From: Microbacterium paraoxydans
Lineage (GTDB): Bacteria > Actinomycetota > Actinomycetes > Actinomycetales > Microbacteriaceae
Length of the DNA: 64,000 nt
Assembly: GCF_900105335.1 (NCBI RefSeq)
Contig: NZ_LT629770.1
Location: 2,976,001 to 3,040,000 of the forward strand
Direction: 5' to 3'
The notes under the pieces are model-generated. The model was not told the origin of the DNA and searched no databases. It saw only the letters and a program-made list of their open reading frames with translations. Position numbers and translations under genes: made by a program. The first letter of the stretch is position 1. Each line of letters opens with the position of its first letter. Below, piece after piece: positions 24,810 through 33,009 of the stretch.

Positions 24810-25910
24810 TCAGAGGCTGGGGTCGATGACGGCCTTGACCTCATCGAGGTGGTGCATGTGGGCGATCTTCGCGGAGGCGCCGGCGAGCCCGACCGGGGCG
24901 CTGAACAGGTCGTCCCAGGGGAAGCGGTCGGCGAACGCCGTGAAGAAGTCGATCGCGCGGGCGTAGTCGGAGATGTCGCCGTTGAGCGAGCCGACCACCG
25001 TGAGCTCCTTGCCCATGATCGTGCTGAGGGCGAAGCCGTCTCCGGCGGGGCCGGTCGAGCCGACGATCGCGACGGTGCCGCGCTGGGCGGCCATGCCGAC
25101 GGCGTCCGGTCCGACGCTCGGTGCGCCCGCGAAGTCGAACACGTGGTCCGCTCCCTGGCCTCCGGTGAGCGCCAGGACCTGGTCGACGACGGGCCCGTCG
25201 CGGAAGTCGACGACGGCGTCGGCGCCGAAGCGGGCGGCGAGCTCCAGACGGGCCGCGGGAGCACCGACGGTGATGACCTGCCCGGCACCCGCGATCTTCG
25301 CGACTGCCGTGGCGAAGATGCCGAGGGCGCCGGAGCCCTGCACCACCACGCGGGAGCCGGGGCGGATGCGACCGGCCCGCTCGAACGCGCGCAGGACGGT
25401 CTTCGCGGCGCAGCCCGCCATGGAGGCCCAGGTGTCCTTGACGGCCGCCGGGAGCAGGAGCTTGGCGGCACCCGGGGTGACGTACGCGTACTCGGAGAGC
25501 CCAGCCGTCGCGAACGGCGGTACGTCGGCGCGCTGGAGGAAGCCGTAGCCGCGGCGGGAGCAGGCGACCGGTTCCCGCAGCACGACGCAGCCGTGGCACT
25601 CGCCGCAGGTGGACTCCGACCAGCCGATCCGGTCGCCGGGGGAGAGCGGGCGGCCGAGCGCGTCGCGGGTGTCGGGTCCGGTGGCCACGATCTCGCCGAC
25701 CATCTCGTGACCGAGGACCATGGGCAGCATTCCGGGGAACGACATCTTCCCCTCCCAGATCTCGATGTCCGTGCCGCACAGCGTGGTGCAGGCGATGCGG
25801 ACGAGGGCGGCGCCGGGTTCGATCTCGGCGGGCAGCGGGAGGTCCTGCAGGGTGAGCGGCTCGCCGTGCGCGGTGAGCACCGCGGCGCGGGTGGTGGTGG
25901 GGAGGGTCAT
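24810..25910 (-). CDS. Zinc-dependent medium-chain alcohol dehydrogenase
   Basis: A 366-residue MDR dehydrogenase. The catalytic zinc site is C45-GTD and H68-E69, and the structural zinc lobe is CGECHGC plus Cys117. The NAD-binding region is VVVQGSGALGIFATAVAKIAG near residue 190. The GTD-x2-IWEGKMSF and FATAGLSEYAYV stretches are typical of sorbitol/threonine-dehydrogenase-like branches. It would oxidise a secondary alcohol or polyol or reduce the matching ketone, NAD-dependent. ATG 25910 is the first possible start after the repeat element. Between it and the upstream SDR lies a GGGATC-type hairpin. Confidence 0.9.
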   Translation of the reverse strand: MTLPTTTRAAVLTAHGEPLTLQDLPLPAEIEPGAALVRIACTTLCGTDIEIWEGKMSFPGMLPMVLGHEMVGEIVATGPDTRDALGRPLSPGDRIGWSESTCGECHGCVVLREPVACSRRGYGFLQRADVPPFATAGLSEYAYVTPGAAKLLLPAAVKDTWASMAGCAAKTVLRAFERAGRIRPGSRVVVQGSGALGIFATAVAKIAGAGQVITVGAPAARLELAARFGADAVVDFRDGPVVDQVLALTGGQGADHVFDFAGAPSVGPDAVGMAAQRGTVAIVGSTGPAGDGFALSTIMGKELTVVGSLNGDISDYARAIDFFTAFADRFPWDDLFSAPVGLAGASAKIAHMHHLDEVKAVIDPSL

Positions 25911-25929
25911 GGTTCTCCAGTCGCGGGGC

Positions 25930-25996
25930 GGGTGGCGGGATCGAAGACGGTCCTCCGCGGAGCCCGGGAGGGGCGGAATCGATCCTGCACGGAGGG
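25930..25996. repeat. Single GGGATCGAAGACG hairpin within the operon
   Basis: GGCGGGATCGAAGACGGTCC at 25932 faces the inverted CGGAATCGATCCTGC ending near 25993, with the same layout as the GGGATCAGAAACG units at 11 and 28 kb. It lies between the SDR stop (26005) and the alcohol dehydrogenase start (25910). Confidence 0.6.
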
Positions 25997-26004
25997 GGAC
26001 GGGG

Positions 26005-26739
26005 TCAGACGAGGAGCTGGCCGCCGTCGACGGGGACCGAGACCCCGGTGATGTGGCTGGCGGCCTCGCTCGCGAGGAACAGCACGAGCGGGGTGACCTG
26101 GTCGATTTCGGCGATGGTGCCGAGCGGGATGCGCGACTCCCACGCGGCGCGGGCGTCCGGGTTGGAGGCGAAGTCGGCGGTCAGGGGCGTGAGCACGGGG
26201 CCGGGGGCGACGGCGTTGACCCGCACCCCGGAGCCGGCGAGTTCGATGGCCGCCGTCCGGGTGAGCGCGTCGACCGCGGCCTTCGTGGCCTCGTAGTGCC
26301 CGAGGCCGGGTGTGGGCTGCCGGGCGCCGATCGAGGAGATGTTGACGATGGTCCCGTGGCCGGCCGCGGCGAACAGCCTGCCGAAGACCCGCAGCATGAG
26401 GAACGTGCCGCGGACGTTGACGCGCAGGGCCGCATCGACCGCGTCGACCGCGACCTCCTGGAGTGTTCCCCCGCCGGCGACGACACCGGCGTTGTTGACG
26501 AGGACGTCGAGTCCGCCGGCCTCGCGGATCCGTTCGGCTGCCGCCTGCACCGACGCTTCGTCGCCGATGTCGAGGGGGAGGGCGGTGGCGCCGATCTCGG
26601 CGGCGACGGCTGCGGCGGCGACGTCGTCCACGTCGCCGATGAACACCTCGTCGCCCGCTGCGCGGAAGGCGGTGGCGATCCCGCGGCCGAGTCCGGACGC
26701 GCCTCCGGTGACCAGGATGCGACGGGGGGAAGCGGTCAT
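26005..26739 (-). CDS. SDR-family oxidoreductase, first gene of the minus-strand unit
   Basis: A 244-residue classical SDR. TGGASGLG is near residues 11-18, NNAG in DVLVNNAGVVAG, catalytic Ser in NISSIGA and YxxxK in GHYEATKAAV. The ending ITGVSVPVDGGQ is usual. ATG 26739 follows GTGAGGA; the frame before it is not protein-like. Its promoter region, shared with the divergent AKR gene, carries one of the four 16-bp palindromes. It heads the set SDR, ADH, AKR, two esterases and exporter, which look like steps in one pathway. Substrate unknown. Confidence 0.9.
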   Translation of the reverse strand: MTASPRRILVTGGASGLGRGIATAFRAAGDEVFIGDVDDVAAAAVAAEIGATALPLDIGDEASVQAAAERIREAGGLDVLVNNAGVVAGGGTLQEVAVDAVDAALRVNVRGTFLMLRVFGRLFAAAGHGTIVNISSIGARQPTPGLGHYEATKAAVDALTRTAAIELAGSGVRVNAVAPGPVLTPLTADFASNPDARAAWESRIPLGTIAEIDQVTPLVLFLASEAASHITGVSVPVDGGQLLV

Positions 26740-26784
26740 GTTCGTCCTCACTGACGGGTGTTCTGACGGGATGAGTCCGTTATA

Positions 26785-26800
26785 TTCTACAAACATAGAA
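26785..26800. promoter_or_regulatory. 16-bp regulon operator 1 (TTCTACAAACATAGAA)
   Basis: A near-perfect palindrome in the 100-base gap between the divergent SDR (start 26739) and AKR (start 26840) genes. It covers TAGAAT on the minus strand (26784-26789), a likely -10 box of the SDR unit. It fits the pattern TTCYAC-N4-RTAGAM shared with 28559-28574, 35238-35253 and 37696-37711. Confidence 0.75.
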
Positions 26801-26839
26801 AAACACAACCCCGTGCCCAGAGCCGGCGAAGGAGCCCCC

Positions 26840-27802
26840 ATGCCCGATGCGACATCCCCCCGCAAGCCGCTGTCTCCGGGAGGGGCGACGGTGCCGCCGC
26901 TCGCCCTCGGATCGTGGAACACCTGGGATCGCATGGAGTTCGACGACGCCGTGCAGCTGATCCACCGGGCGGTCGAGCTCGACGCCGGATTCTTCGACGT
27001 GGCGTACTACAACATGGGGCCGCACGCCGAGAACTCCCGGACCGACATCCTCTTCGGAGAGGCCTTCCGGGCGAGCGGGGTGGACCGTGCCGACGTCGTG
27101 CTGTGCGGCAAGCTCTGGCTGTGGGACTGGCCGAACCAGGGCTTCCGTGGGCAGATCGAGGAGTCGCTCGAGCGGGCGGGCCTCGACCGCTTCGACACCC
27201 TCGTGGTGGGGGACTATCTCGACGCCCCGGACATGCCGCGGCTCGTCGCCGACGTGAACGCCCTCCTCGCGGACGGCCTGGTCGACTCGTGGGGGATCAA
27301 CAACTGGCGGATCGCGGACACCAGGGCGGCGCTGGCCGAGGCGGACGCGCAGGGGATGATCGGCCCCTCGTTCGCGCAGCTCAAGTACGGCATCGCCCGA
27401 CGGGCCATGGCGGAGGGTGACGCGTACGGCCCGCTGTTCGCCGACGGAACCCTCGCGCTGCAGGCCTCGGACGTGTTCGAGGGCGGAATCCTCGCCACCG
27501 GACGGATGCCTCAGCGCAAGATCGGTGCCGATGTCGGAGGTATCCGCGAGCGGATCCTCGCCGTGTACCCCGAGGTCGCACGGGTCGCGGGGGAGTTCGG
27601 GGTCACCCCGGCCGCCCTCGGCATCGCCTTCTGTCTGGCGAACCCCGCGACGGCCACCGTGCTCTTCGGTGCCTCCCGCGTCGCGCAGCTCGAGGAGAAC
27701 CACGCCGCCCTCGCCCTCGCCCGCGACCACGGAGCCGAGGTCCGCGCCGCCCTCGCCGACTGCCGCGTCGACCACGCCGTCCGCCCCGACGGCACCTGGT
27801 GA
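26840..27802 (+). CDS. Aldo/keto-reductase-like protein lacking the catalytic His (copy B)
   Basis: A 320-residue AKR-fold protein. D53 and Y57 (FFDVAYYN) and K91 (CGKLW) hold the usual catalytic places, but Gly124 (VVGDY) stands where His normally lies, exactly as in the copy at 23842-24801. Near-identical blocks between the two point to a shared ancestor and a shared special chemistry. The NADPH end is GASRVAQLEENHAA. ATG 26840 has GGAG 5 bases upstream. The gene is divergent from the SDR unit and lies 39 bases from operator 1; an 870-base repeat region follows. Confidence 0.85.
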   Translation: MPDATSPRKPLSPGGATVPPLALGSWNTWDRMEFDDAVQLIHRAVELDAGFFDVAYYNMGPHAENSRTDILFGEAFRASGVDRADVVLCGKLWLWDWPNQGFRGQIEESLERAGLDRFDTLVVGDYLDAPDMPRLVADVNALLADGLVDSWGINNWRIADTRAALAEADAQGMIGPSFAQLKYGIARRAMAEGDAYGPLFADGTLALQASDVFEGGILATGRMPQRKIGADVGGIRERILAVYPEVARVAGEFGVTPAALGIAFCLANPATATVLFGASRVAQLEENHAALALARDHGAEVRAALADCRVDHAVRPDGTW

Positions 27803-27856
27803 CCCCGTACCTCCCACGCCCCGCCTCCCCCGCCCGCCTCCCCCGCCCTCCCGGCC

Positions 27857-28440
27857 GTCCGGGATCACTTCCGCACCTCTCACACGCCCCGCAGGCACGT
27901 TCCTGATCCCGCCTCGCGCGGCCCCGCGTCCCACTCGCCGCGCGGGATCACTTCCGCACCTCGCGCGCGCCCCGCGCGCACGTTTCTGATCCCGCACGGC
28001 GTGACGCTCTGCGCGCCGATTCGAAACCCCGCCGCGTGGGGAGGGCGTGCGGCCGGTTCTGATCCGGCTTCTGGCGGCGGCGGTATGTCAGTCGCCGGGC
28101 CCGCCGCTCGTGGGCAAGCGAACCGCTCTTCGGCGCCCCGGATCAGAAGTGCTCCTCGCCTCAGTGTGGGATCGGAAGTGCTCCCGCGCATGCGCCGGAT
28201 CAGAAGTGCTCGTCCTGCCCGCGTGGGAGGAGCGTTCTTGATCCCGGGAGGGTGGGTGTGGTGTCCCTCGGGGGCGGCGGCATAGTACGTCCGCGCCGTC
28301 ACTTGCTCCGGTGCGGGATGAAAAGGGTGCCTGGAAGGCGACGCGGAGGGGCGTTTCTGATCCGGCTGGCGGGGTGGGCGCAGTGGCGGGACCAGAAACG
28401 GGCCCTGTGGGGAGGGGAGAGGTGCGGAAGTGATCCCGGC
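27857..28440. repeat. Second GGGATC hairpin array, diverged units
   Basis: The gap 27803-28671 holds no convincing gene. It contains hairpin units at about 27860-27912 and 27941-27997 (GGGATCACTTCCGCACCT facing CGTTCCTGATCCCGC or CGTTTCTGATCCCGC), a cluster of three direct copies of GGATCAGAAGTGCTC (28140-28154, 28169-28183, 28197-28211) facing GAGCGTTCTTGATCCC, and units at about 28311-28367 and 28386-28440. They are the same family as the 11-kb array but less regular, with no clear 207-bp period. From 28471 to 28540 I see nothing specific; 28541-28671 is the promoter and leader of the binding-protein gene. Confidence 0.75.
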
Positions 28441-28467
28441 ACCGGCACCGGCACCGGCACCGGCACC
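28437..28467. repeat. CGGCAC hexamer tandem repeat (five units)
   Basis: CGGCAC is repeated five times without interruption at the edge of the last hairpin unit. It is a simple-sequence tract, probably a slippage product. Confidence 0.85.
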
Positions 28468-28558
28468 CGCGAGGCGGGGTGTGCGCGGGGGAGCAAGGCG
28501 CGTGCGCGCTGAGGCATCGGTCCGCGCGGCTGGGGTCGGAAACACGCTTGCGCTCTTT

Positions 28559-28574
28559 TTCCACGCATGTAGAC
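28559..28574. promoter_or_regulatory. 16-bp regulon operator 2 (TTCCACGCATGTAGAC) over the ABC importer promoter
   Basis: The right half-site overlaps TAGACT (28570-28575), which lies 16 bases after TTGCGC (28548-28553) and looks like the promoter of the binding-protein gene at 28672. A repressor bound here would cover the -10 box. Confidence 0.75.
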
Positions 28575-28671
28575 TAACCAGCACGACACATCGAAGTGGC
28601 GTCGGTCCCGGTCTCCGGTCAGCGGCTCTTCGAACCTTCTTCACCACCCCCTGCACCCGAGAGAAGGAACC

Positions 28672-30201
28672 ATGAAACGAATGCCCCTCGCGGTCGCCGC
28701 CGCCGTCGCCGCGACCCTCGCGCTCGCCGGCTGCAGCGGCGGCGGAACGCCCTCGCCGTCCGAGGGCGGTGGCGCCGAAGGCCCCGACGCCCTCAACATC
28801 GGCAACTTCCTCGACGTCACCTCGTGGGACCCGTCCCTCGCCGACATCGGCTTCGACGGCCCCTACCTGTCCGCGGTGTACGACGCCCTCATCGCCCTCG
28901 ACAGCGACGGCACCCCGATCCCGTCGCTCGCGACGAAGTGGACCGTGGCCGACGACGACCTCAGCATCGACCTCGACATCCGCACCGACGCCGTGTTCAG
29001 CGACGGCACCCCGGTCGACGCCGACGCCGTCGTCGCGAGCCTCGAGTACCTCAAGGCCGGCGCCAGGTCCGGTGAGGCCTACGTCAACGCGGAGGGGTTC
29101 GAGAAGGTCGACGACGACACCGTCCGCATCGCCCTCACGCAGCGCGACGACACGATCCTCTACCTGATGGGCCTCGGCCGCAGCTACGTCATGCCCCCGG
29201 CCTCCATCGAGGCGGGCACGCTCGGCAGCGATCCGGTCGGCTCCGGCCCCTATGTGCTCGACAGCGACACCAGCGTCGCGGGCGCCGAGTACCACTTCAC
29301 CAAGACCGAGGACCACTGGGACGCGAAGACATACCCGTTCGCCGAGCTCTCGATCTACCCGATCACCGACGCGACCGCCCGCCACAACGCGATGCTCAGC
29401 GGCCAGATCAACGTGCAGTACGGCGACGTGGCCAACCTCGACCAGGCCGAGCAGCAGGGCTGGAACACCGCCCAGCGGGTCTCCGGGTGGGCGGGCCTCG
29501 TCATCACCGACCACACCGGCGCGAAGAGCGAGCCCCTGGGCAAGCTCGAGGTGCGTCAGGCGCTGAACTACGCGTTCGACGGTGCGGCCGTCCTCGCGGC
29601 GGTCGGCAGCGGCGCGGGCGTGGCCACCAACCAGGTCTTCCCGGACGGCGGCGACATCAACGACCCCGAGCTCAACGACGCCTACGCGTTCAACATGGAC
29701 AAGGCGAAGGAGCTCCTGGCCGACGCCGGCTACCCGGACGGCTTCGACATCTCGATGCCGATGTCCCCGATCTTCGAGATGTGGAAGCCGTCGGCCGAGC
29801 AGGCCCTCAACGAGCTCGGCATCACCGTCACCTGGGACAACATGCAGATGCCGGACTACCAGCTCAACGCACCGAACTACCCGATGTTCATCTCCTTCCT
29901 CGCGATGGACGGCAACGACGTTGCCACCGTCTCTCGCCAGCTGACGAGCGTGCAGTGGTTCAACCCGGAGCCCGACTACGCGAAGAACGAGGTCATCGCC
30001 CCGCTCGTCGAGAAGGTGCAGACGGAGCGCGGCGACGCGCAGACCGCCGCCATCAAGGAGCTCAACGAGGCCCTCGTCGACCAGGCCTGGTGGTCGGTCT
30101 GGTACCAGGCGAACAACATCTACTACACGGCGCCCGGCATCCAGCTGCAGCCCGTCGTGGGGATGATGTTCCCGACGCTGCGGTACATCACGCAGGGCTG
30201 A
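28672..30201 (+). CDS. Family 5 (peptide/nickel type) ABC substrate-binding lipoprotein
   Basis: A 509-residue extracellular solute-binding protein of family 5 (DppA/OppA class). The signal sequence ends in lipobox LAGC (Cys near residue 21) followed by a Gly/Ser/Pro linker. Typical blocks are YDALIALDSDGTPIPSLATKW, VGSGPYVLDSD and VRQALNYAFDGAAVLAAV. Such proteins bind peptides, oligosaccharides, metal chelates or glycosides, so the ligand is open. ATG 28672 follows AGAAGGA. The promoter carries operator 2. It is followed by a perfect hairpin and then the permease genes. Confidence 0.92.
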   Translation: MKRMPLAVAAAVAATLALAGCSGGGTPSPSEGGGAEGPDALNIGNFLDVTSWDPSLADIGFDGPYLSAVYDALIALDSDGTPIPSLATKWTVADDDLSIDLDIRTDAVFSDGTPVDADAVVASLEYLKAGARSGEAYVNAEGFEKVDDDTVRIALTQRDDTILYLMGLGRSYVMPPASIEAGTLGSDPVGSGPYVLDSDTSVAGAEYHFTKTEDHWDAKTYPFAELSIYPITDATARHNAMLSGQINVQYGDVANLDQAEQQGWNTAQRVSGWAGLVITDHTGAKSEPLGKLEVRQALNYAFDGAAVLAAVGSGAGVATNQVFPDGGDINDPELNDAYAFNMDKAKELLADAGYPDGFDISMPMSPIFEMWKPSAEQALNELGITVTWDNMQMPDYQLNAPNYPMFISFLAMDGNDVATVSRQLTSVQWFNPEPDYAKNEVIAPLVEKVQTERGDAQTAAIKELNEALVDQAWWSVWYQANNIYYTAPGIQLQPVVGMMFPTLRYITQG

Positions 30202-30207
30202 ACGCCC

Positions 30208-30238
30208 GCCGGGGCGGTCGCCATGCGGCCGCCCCGGC
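30208..30238 (+). terminator. Perfect 10-bp hairpin between binding-protein and permease genes
   Basis: GCCGGGGCGG (30208-30217) pairs exactly with CCGCCCCGGC (30229-30238), loop 11. There is no U-run, so it more likely protects the upstream mRNA or lets only part of the transcripts continue. The livK-livH junction has a comparable hairpin. Confidence 0.6.
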
Positions 30239-30274
30239 ACCCCTTCCCCTCCTCCTCACCCTCGAGAGGCCCCC

Positions 30275-31216
30275 ATGCTCCTCTTCACGGCGAAGCGGGT
30301 GCTGTCCGGCATCCTCCTGCTCGTCGCGGTCTCGATCGGCACGTTCTTCCTCGCCCACCTCGCGATCAGCGACCCGACCGCCTCGCTCCTCGGGACCACG
30401 GCGAGTCCTGCGCAGCAGGAGGCGCTGGCGGCGAAGATCGGTCTCGACCGCCCCCTGATCGTGCAGTTCTGGGACTGGTTCTCCCACGCCGTGCTGCTCG
30501 ACTTCGGCGTCTCGTGGCGCAACTTCCAGCCGGTCGGCGCGCAGCTCGCGGTCAAGGTCCCCGTCACGCTCTCCGTGGTGACCCTCGCGACCCTCATCAC
30601 CGCGGTCATCGGCGTCGCGTTCGGCATGATCACCGGACTCCGCCCCGGCACCTGGTTCGACCGGATCATCAAGGGGATCTCCGTCGTCCTCTTCGCGCTC
30701 CCCGGGTTCTGGGTGAGCCTGGTCCTCGTCATGTGGCTGGCCGTGCAGCTCAAGTGGTTCCCGGCCGTGGGGTACGTCCCGCCGACACAGTCCGTCGACG
30801 GGTGGCTGCGCTCGATCACGCTGCCGGCGATCTCCCTCGCCCTGGGCGGCATCGTCGCCGTCTCGGAGCAGCTGCGCAATGCCGTGATCGCCCAGAGCCG
30901 CCAGGACTGGGTGCGCACCCTCCGCAGTCGCGGCCTGTCCGCCGCCCGGGTGAACCTGCACATCCTCCGCAACGCCTCGCCCGCCGCGCTCACGGTGATC
31001 GCCCTGATGTTTGTGGGCCTGCTCTCCGGGGCGATCGTGGTGGAGCAGATCTTCAGCCTCCCCGGTCTGGGGCAGCTCACGAACCAGTCGTCGCAGAACG
31101 GCGACATCCCCATGCTGCTCGGGATCACGGTGGTCTCCATCGTCTTCGTCGTCCTCATCAACCTCCTGCTCGACCTCGTCCTCGGCTGGATCAACCCGAA
31201 GGTGCGCGTCGCATGA
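30275..31216 (+). CDS. ABC permease, DppB type
   Basis: A 313-residue permease with six predicted membrane segments and the BPD_transp_1 core. The N-terminus AKRVLSGILLLVAVSIGTFFLAHLA and the EAA-like loop YVRTLRSRGLSAARV (here WVRTLRSRGLSAARVNLHILRN split across two stretches) are typical of DppB/OppB. It forms the channel with the permease half of the next gene. ATG 30275 follows GAGAGG. Its stop overlaps the next start (ATGA, 31213-31216). Confidence 0.9.
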   Translation: MLLFTAKRVLSGILLLVAVSIGTFFLAHLAISDPTASLLGTTASPAQQEALAAKIGLDRPLIVQFWDWFSHAVLLDFGVSWRNFQPVGAQLAVKVPVTLSVVTLATLITAVIGVAFGMITGLRPGTWFDRIIKGISVVLFALPGFWVSLVLVMWLAVQLKWFPAVGYVPPTQSVDGWLRSITLPAISLALGGIVAVSEQLRNAVIAQSRQDWVRTLRSRGLSAARVNLHILRNASPAALTVIALMFVGLLSGAIVVEQIFSLPGLGQLTNQSSQNGDIPMLLGITVVSIVFVVLINLLLDLVLGWINPKVRVA

Positions 31217-33009
31217 CCACGACTGACATCCGCGTCGCCTTCGACCGGGCCGCCCAGAAGCGCCGGTCGAGCCTGTTCCGACGCTTCCTCCGTCACCCCG
31301 GCGGCTACATTCCGCTCGCGATCTTCGTGCTCATCGTGCTCGTCGGGGTGTTCGCGCCGCTGCTGGCGCCGATGGACCCGAACCTCGTCGACCTCGCAGC
31401 CGCGAAGGCCCCGCCCTCGCCGGAGCACCTCCTCGGCGGCGACTCCACCGGGCGCGACATCCTCAGCCGCCTCATCTACGGGACGAGGACGACGCTGTGG
31501 GGTGCGCTCATCACGATCGTCACGGCGCTCGTCATCGGCGTCCCGTCGGGTGTCGCGGCCGGGTACTTCGGCGGCGTCTTCGACCGGGTCGCGACCTGGA
31601 TCAGCGACGCCCTCCAGTCGATCCCCGGGATGATCATCCTCCTCGTGGTCGCCGCCGGCAGTCGCAACAACTTCGAGCTGCTGATGGTCACCGTCGGCGT
31701 CTTCATGGTGCCGGGCTACTTCCGCATCGCGCGGTCGCAGACGCTCGCCGTCCGCGGCGAGGCGTACATCGATGCCGCCCGCGTGTCGGGGCTGTCGGAC
31801 GCGCGCATCATCTTCCGCCACGTCATCACGGCCGTCTACCCGCCGGTCATCATCCAGACCGCGCTCACGGCGGGCATCGCCATGGGCATGCAGGCGGGGC
31901 TCCAGTTCCTCGGCATCGGCGACTCGAACGTGCCGAGCTGGGGCGCGATGATGCTCGAGGGCTTCCGGCTCATGCTCACGTACCCGCTCATACTGCTGTG
32001 GCCCTCCGCCGCGCTCGGTCTCACGATCGCGGTCCTCGCGATCATGGGCTCCACGCTCGCCGAGCTCGTGCAGGTGCGCACGCCGCGGGCGGCCCGACGG
32101 CGGCGGCGCGGTGTGCTCGAGACCGCGGACGAGGTCGCCGCGCCTCCCGCCACGGGCAGCGTGCGTCATGAGGCTCCGGCGTCGGCCCTCCGCGTCGAGA
32201 ACCTGCACGTCGTGCACGCGACACCGACAGGGGAGACCGAGGTCGTGCACGGAGTGACGCTCGACGTCGCGCCAGGGGAGGTCGTCGGGATCGTCGGCGA
32301 GTCCGGGTCGGGCAAGTCGCAGACCGTGTTCTCGGTGCTCGACCTGCTCCCCGCGACCGGCCGGGCGACCGCCGACGCGATCTGGGTCGGCGGCGCGGAG
32401 GTCACCCACGCGACGCCGAAGGGGCGCCAGGCCCTGCTCGGGCGCACCATCGGCTATGTGCCGCAGGAGCCGATGAGCAATCTCGACCCCTCGTACACGA
32501 TCGGGCACCAGCTCATCGAGCCGCTGCGCCGGACGCACGGGCTGGGGAAGGCCGCCGCCCGGCAGCGCGCGCGGGAGGTGCTCCTGCGGGTCGGGCTGTC
32601 CGACCCCGATCGCGTGATGCGCAGCTACCCGCATCAGGTGTCCGGCGGCATGGCGCAGCGCGTGCTCATCGCCGGCGCGATCGCCGGTCGGCCGTCGCTC
32701 CTCGTCGCGGACGAGCCCACCACCGCCCTCGACGTGACCGTGCAGGCCGAGGTGCTCGAACTGCTGCGGGAGCTGCAGGCCGAGTACGGCATGGCGCTGC
32801 TCATCGTGACGCACAACTTCGGCGTCGTCGCCGACATCTGCGACCGCGTGATCGTCATGCGCGGCGGCGACATCGTGGAGTCGGGGCCCGTGGACGACCT
32901 CTTCGCCGCGCCCACCCAGGAGTACACGCGCGAGCTCATCGCCGCGTCGCTCGACGAAGCCGAGGGCCGCGCCGCGCTCGACGGCCGGCGGACGGAGGTC
33001 CCCGCATGA
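31213..33009 (+). CDS. Fused ABC permease-ATPase (DppC-DppD)
   Basis: A 598-residue fusion. Residues 1 to about 295 are a DppC-type permease (ARVSGLSDARIIFRHVITAV is the EAA-type loop). After a basic and acidic linker (RRRRRGVLETADEVAAPP), residues about 325-598 are a DppD-type ATPase with GESGSGKSQT (Walker A), SGGMAQRVLIAGA (signature) and LLVADEPTTALDVTV (Walker B). The frame is continuous. Separate genes are the rule for this importer class. It overlaps both neighbours by four bases. Confidence 0.9.
   Translation: MTTTDIRVAFDRAAQKRRSSLFRRFLRHPGGYIPLAIFVLIVLVGVFAPLLAPMDPNLVDLAAAKAPPSPEHLLGGDSTGRDILSRLIYGTRTTLWGALITIVTALVIGVPSGVAAGYFGGVFDRVATWISDALQSIPGMIILLVVAAGSRNNFELLMVTVGVFMVPGYFRIARSQTLAVRGEAYIDAARVSGLSDARIIFRHVITAVYPPVIIQTALTAGIAMGMQAGLQFLGIGDSNVPSWGAMMLEGFRLMLTYPLILLWPSAALGLTIAVLAIMGSTLAELVQVRTPRAARRRRRGVLETADEVAAPPATGSVRHEAPASALRVENLHVVHATPTGETEVVHGVTLDVAPGEVVGIVGESGSGKSQTVFSVLDLLPATGRATADAIWVGGAEVTHATPKGRQALLGRTIGYVPQEPMSNLDPSYTIGHQLIEPLRRTHGLGKAAARQRAREVLLRVGLSDPDRVMRSYPHQVSGGMAQRVLIAGAIAGRPSLLVADEPTTALDVTVQAEVLELLRELQAEYGMALLIVTHNFGVVADICDRVIVMRGGDIVESGPVDDLFAAPTQEYTRELIAASLDEAEGRAALDGRRTEVPA

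Noticed and set aside
27803..28671. Open frames in the second repeat region
   Set aside because: Same reasons; the translations change with each hairpin unit and resemble no protein.
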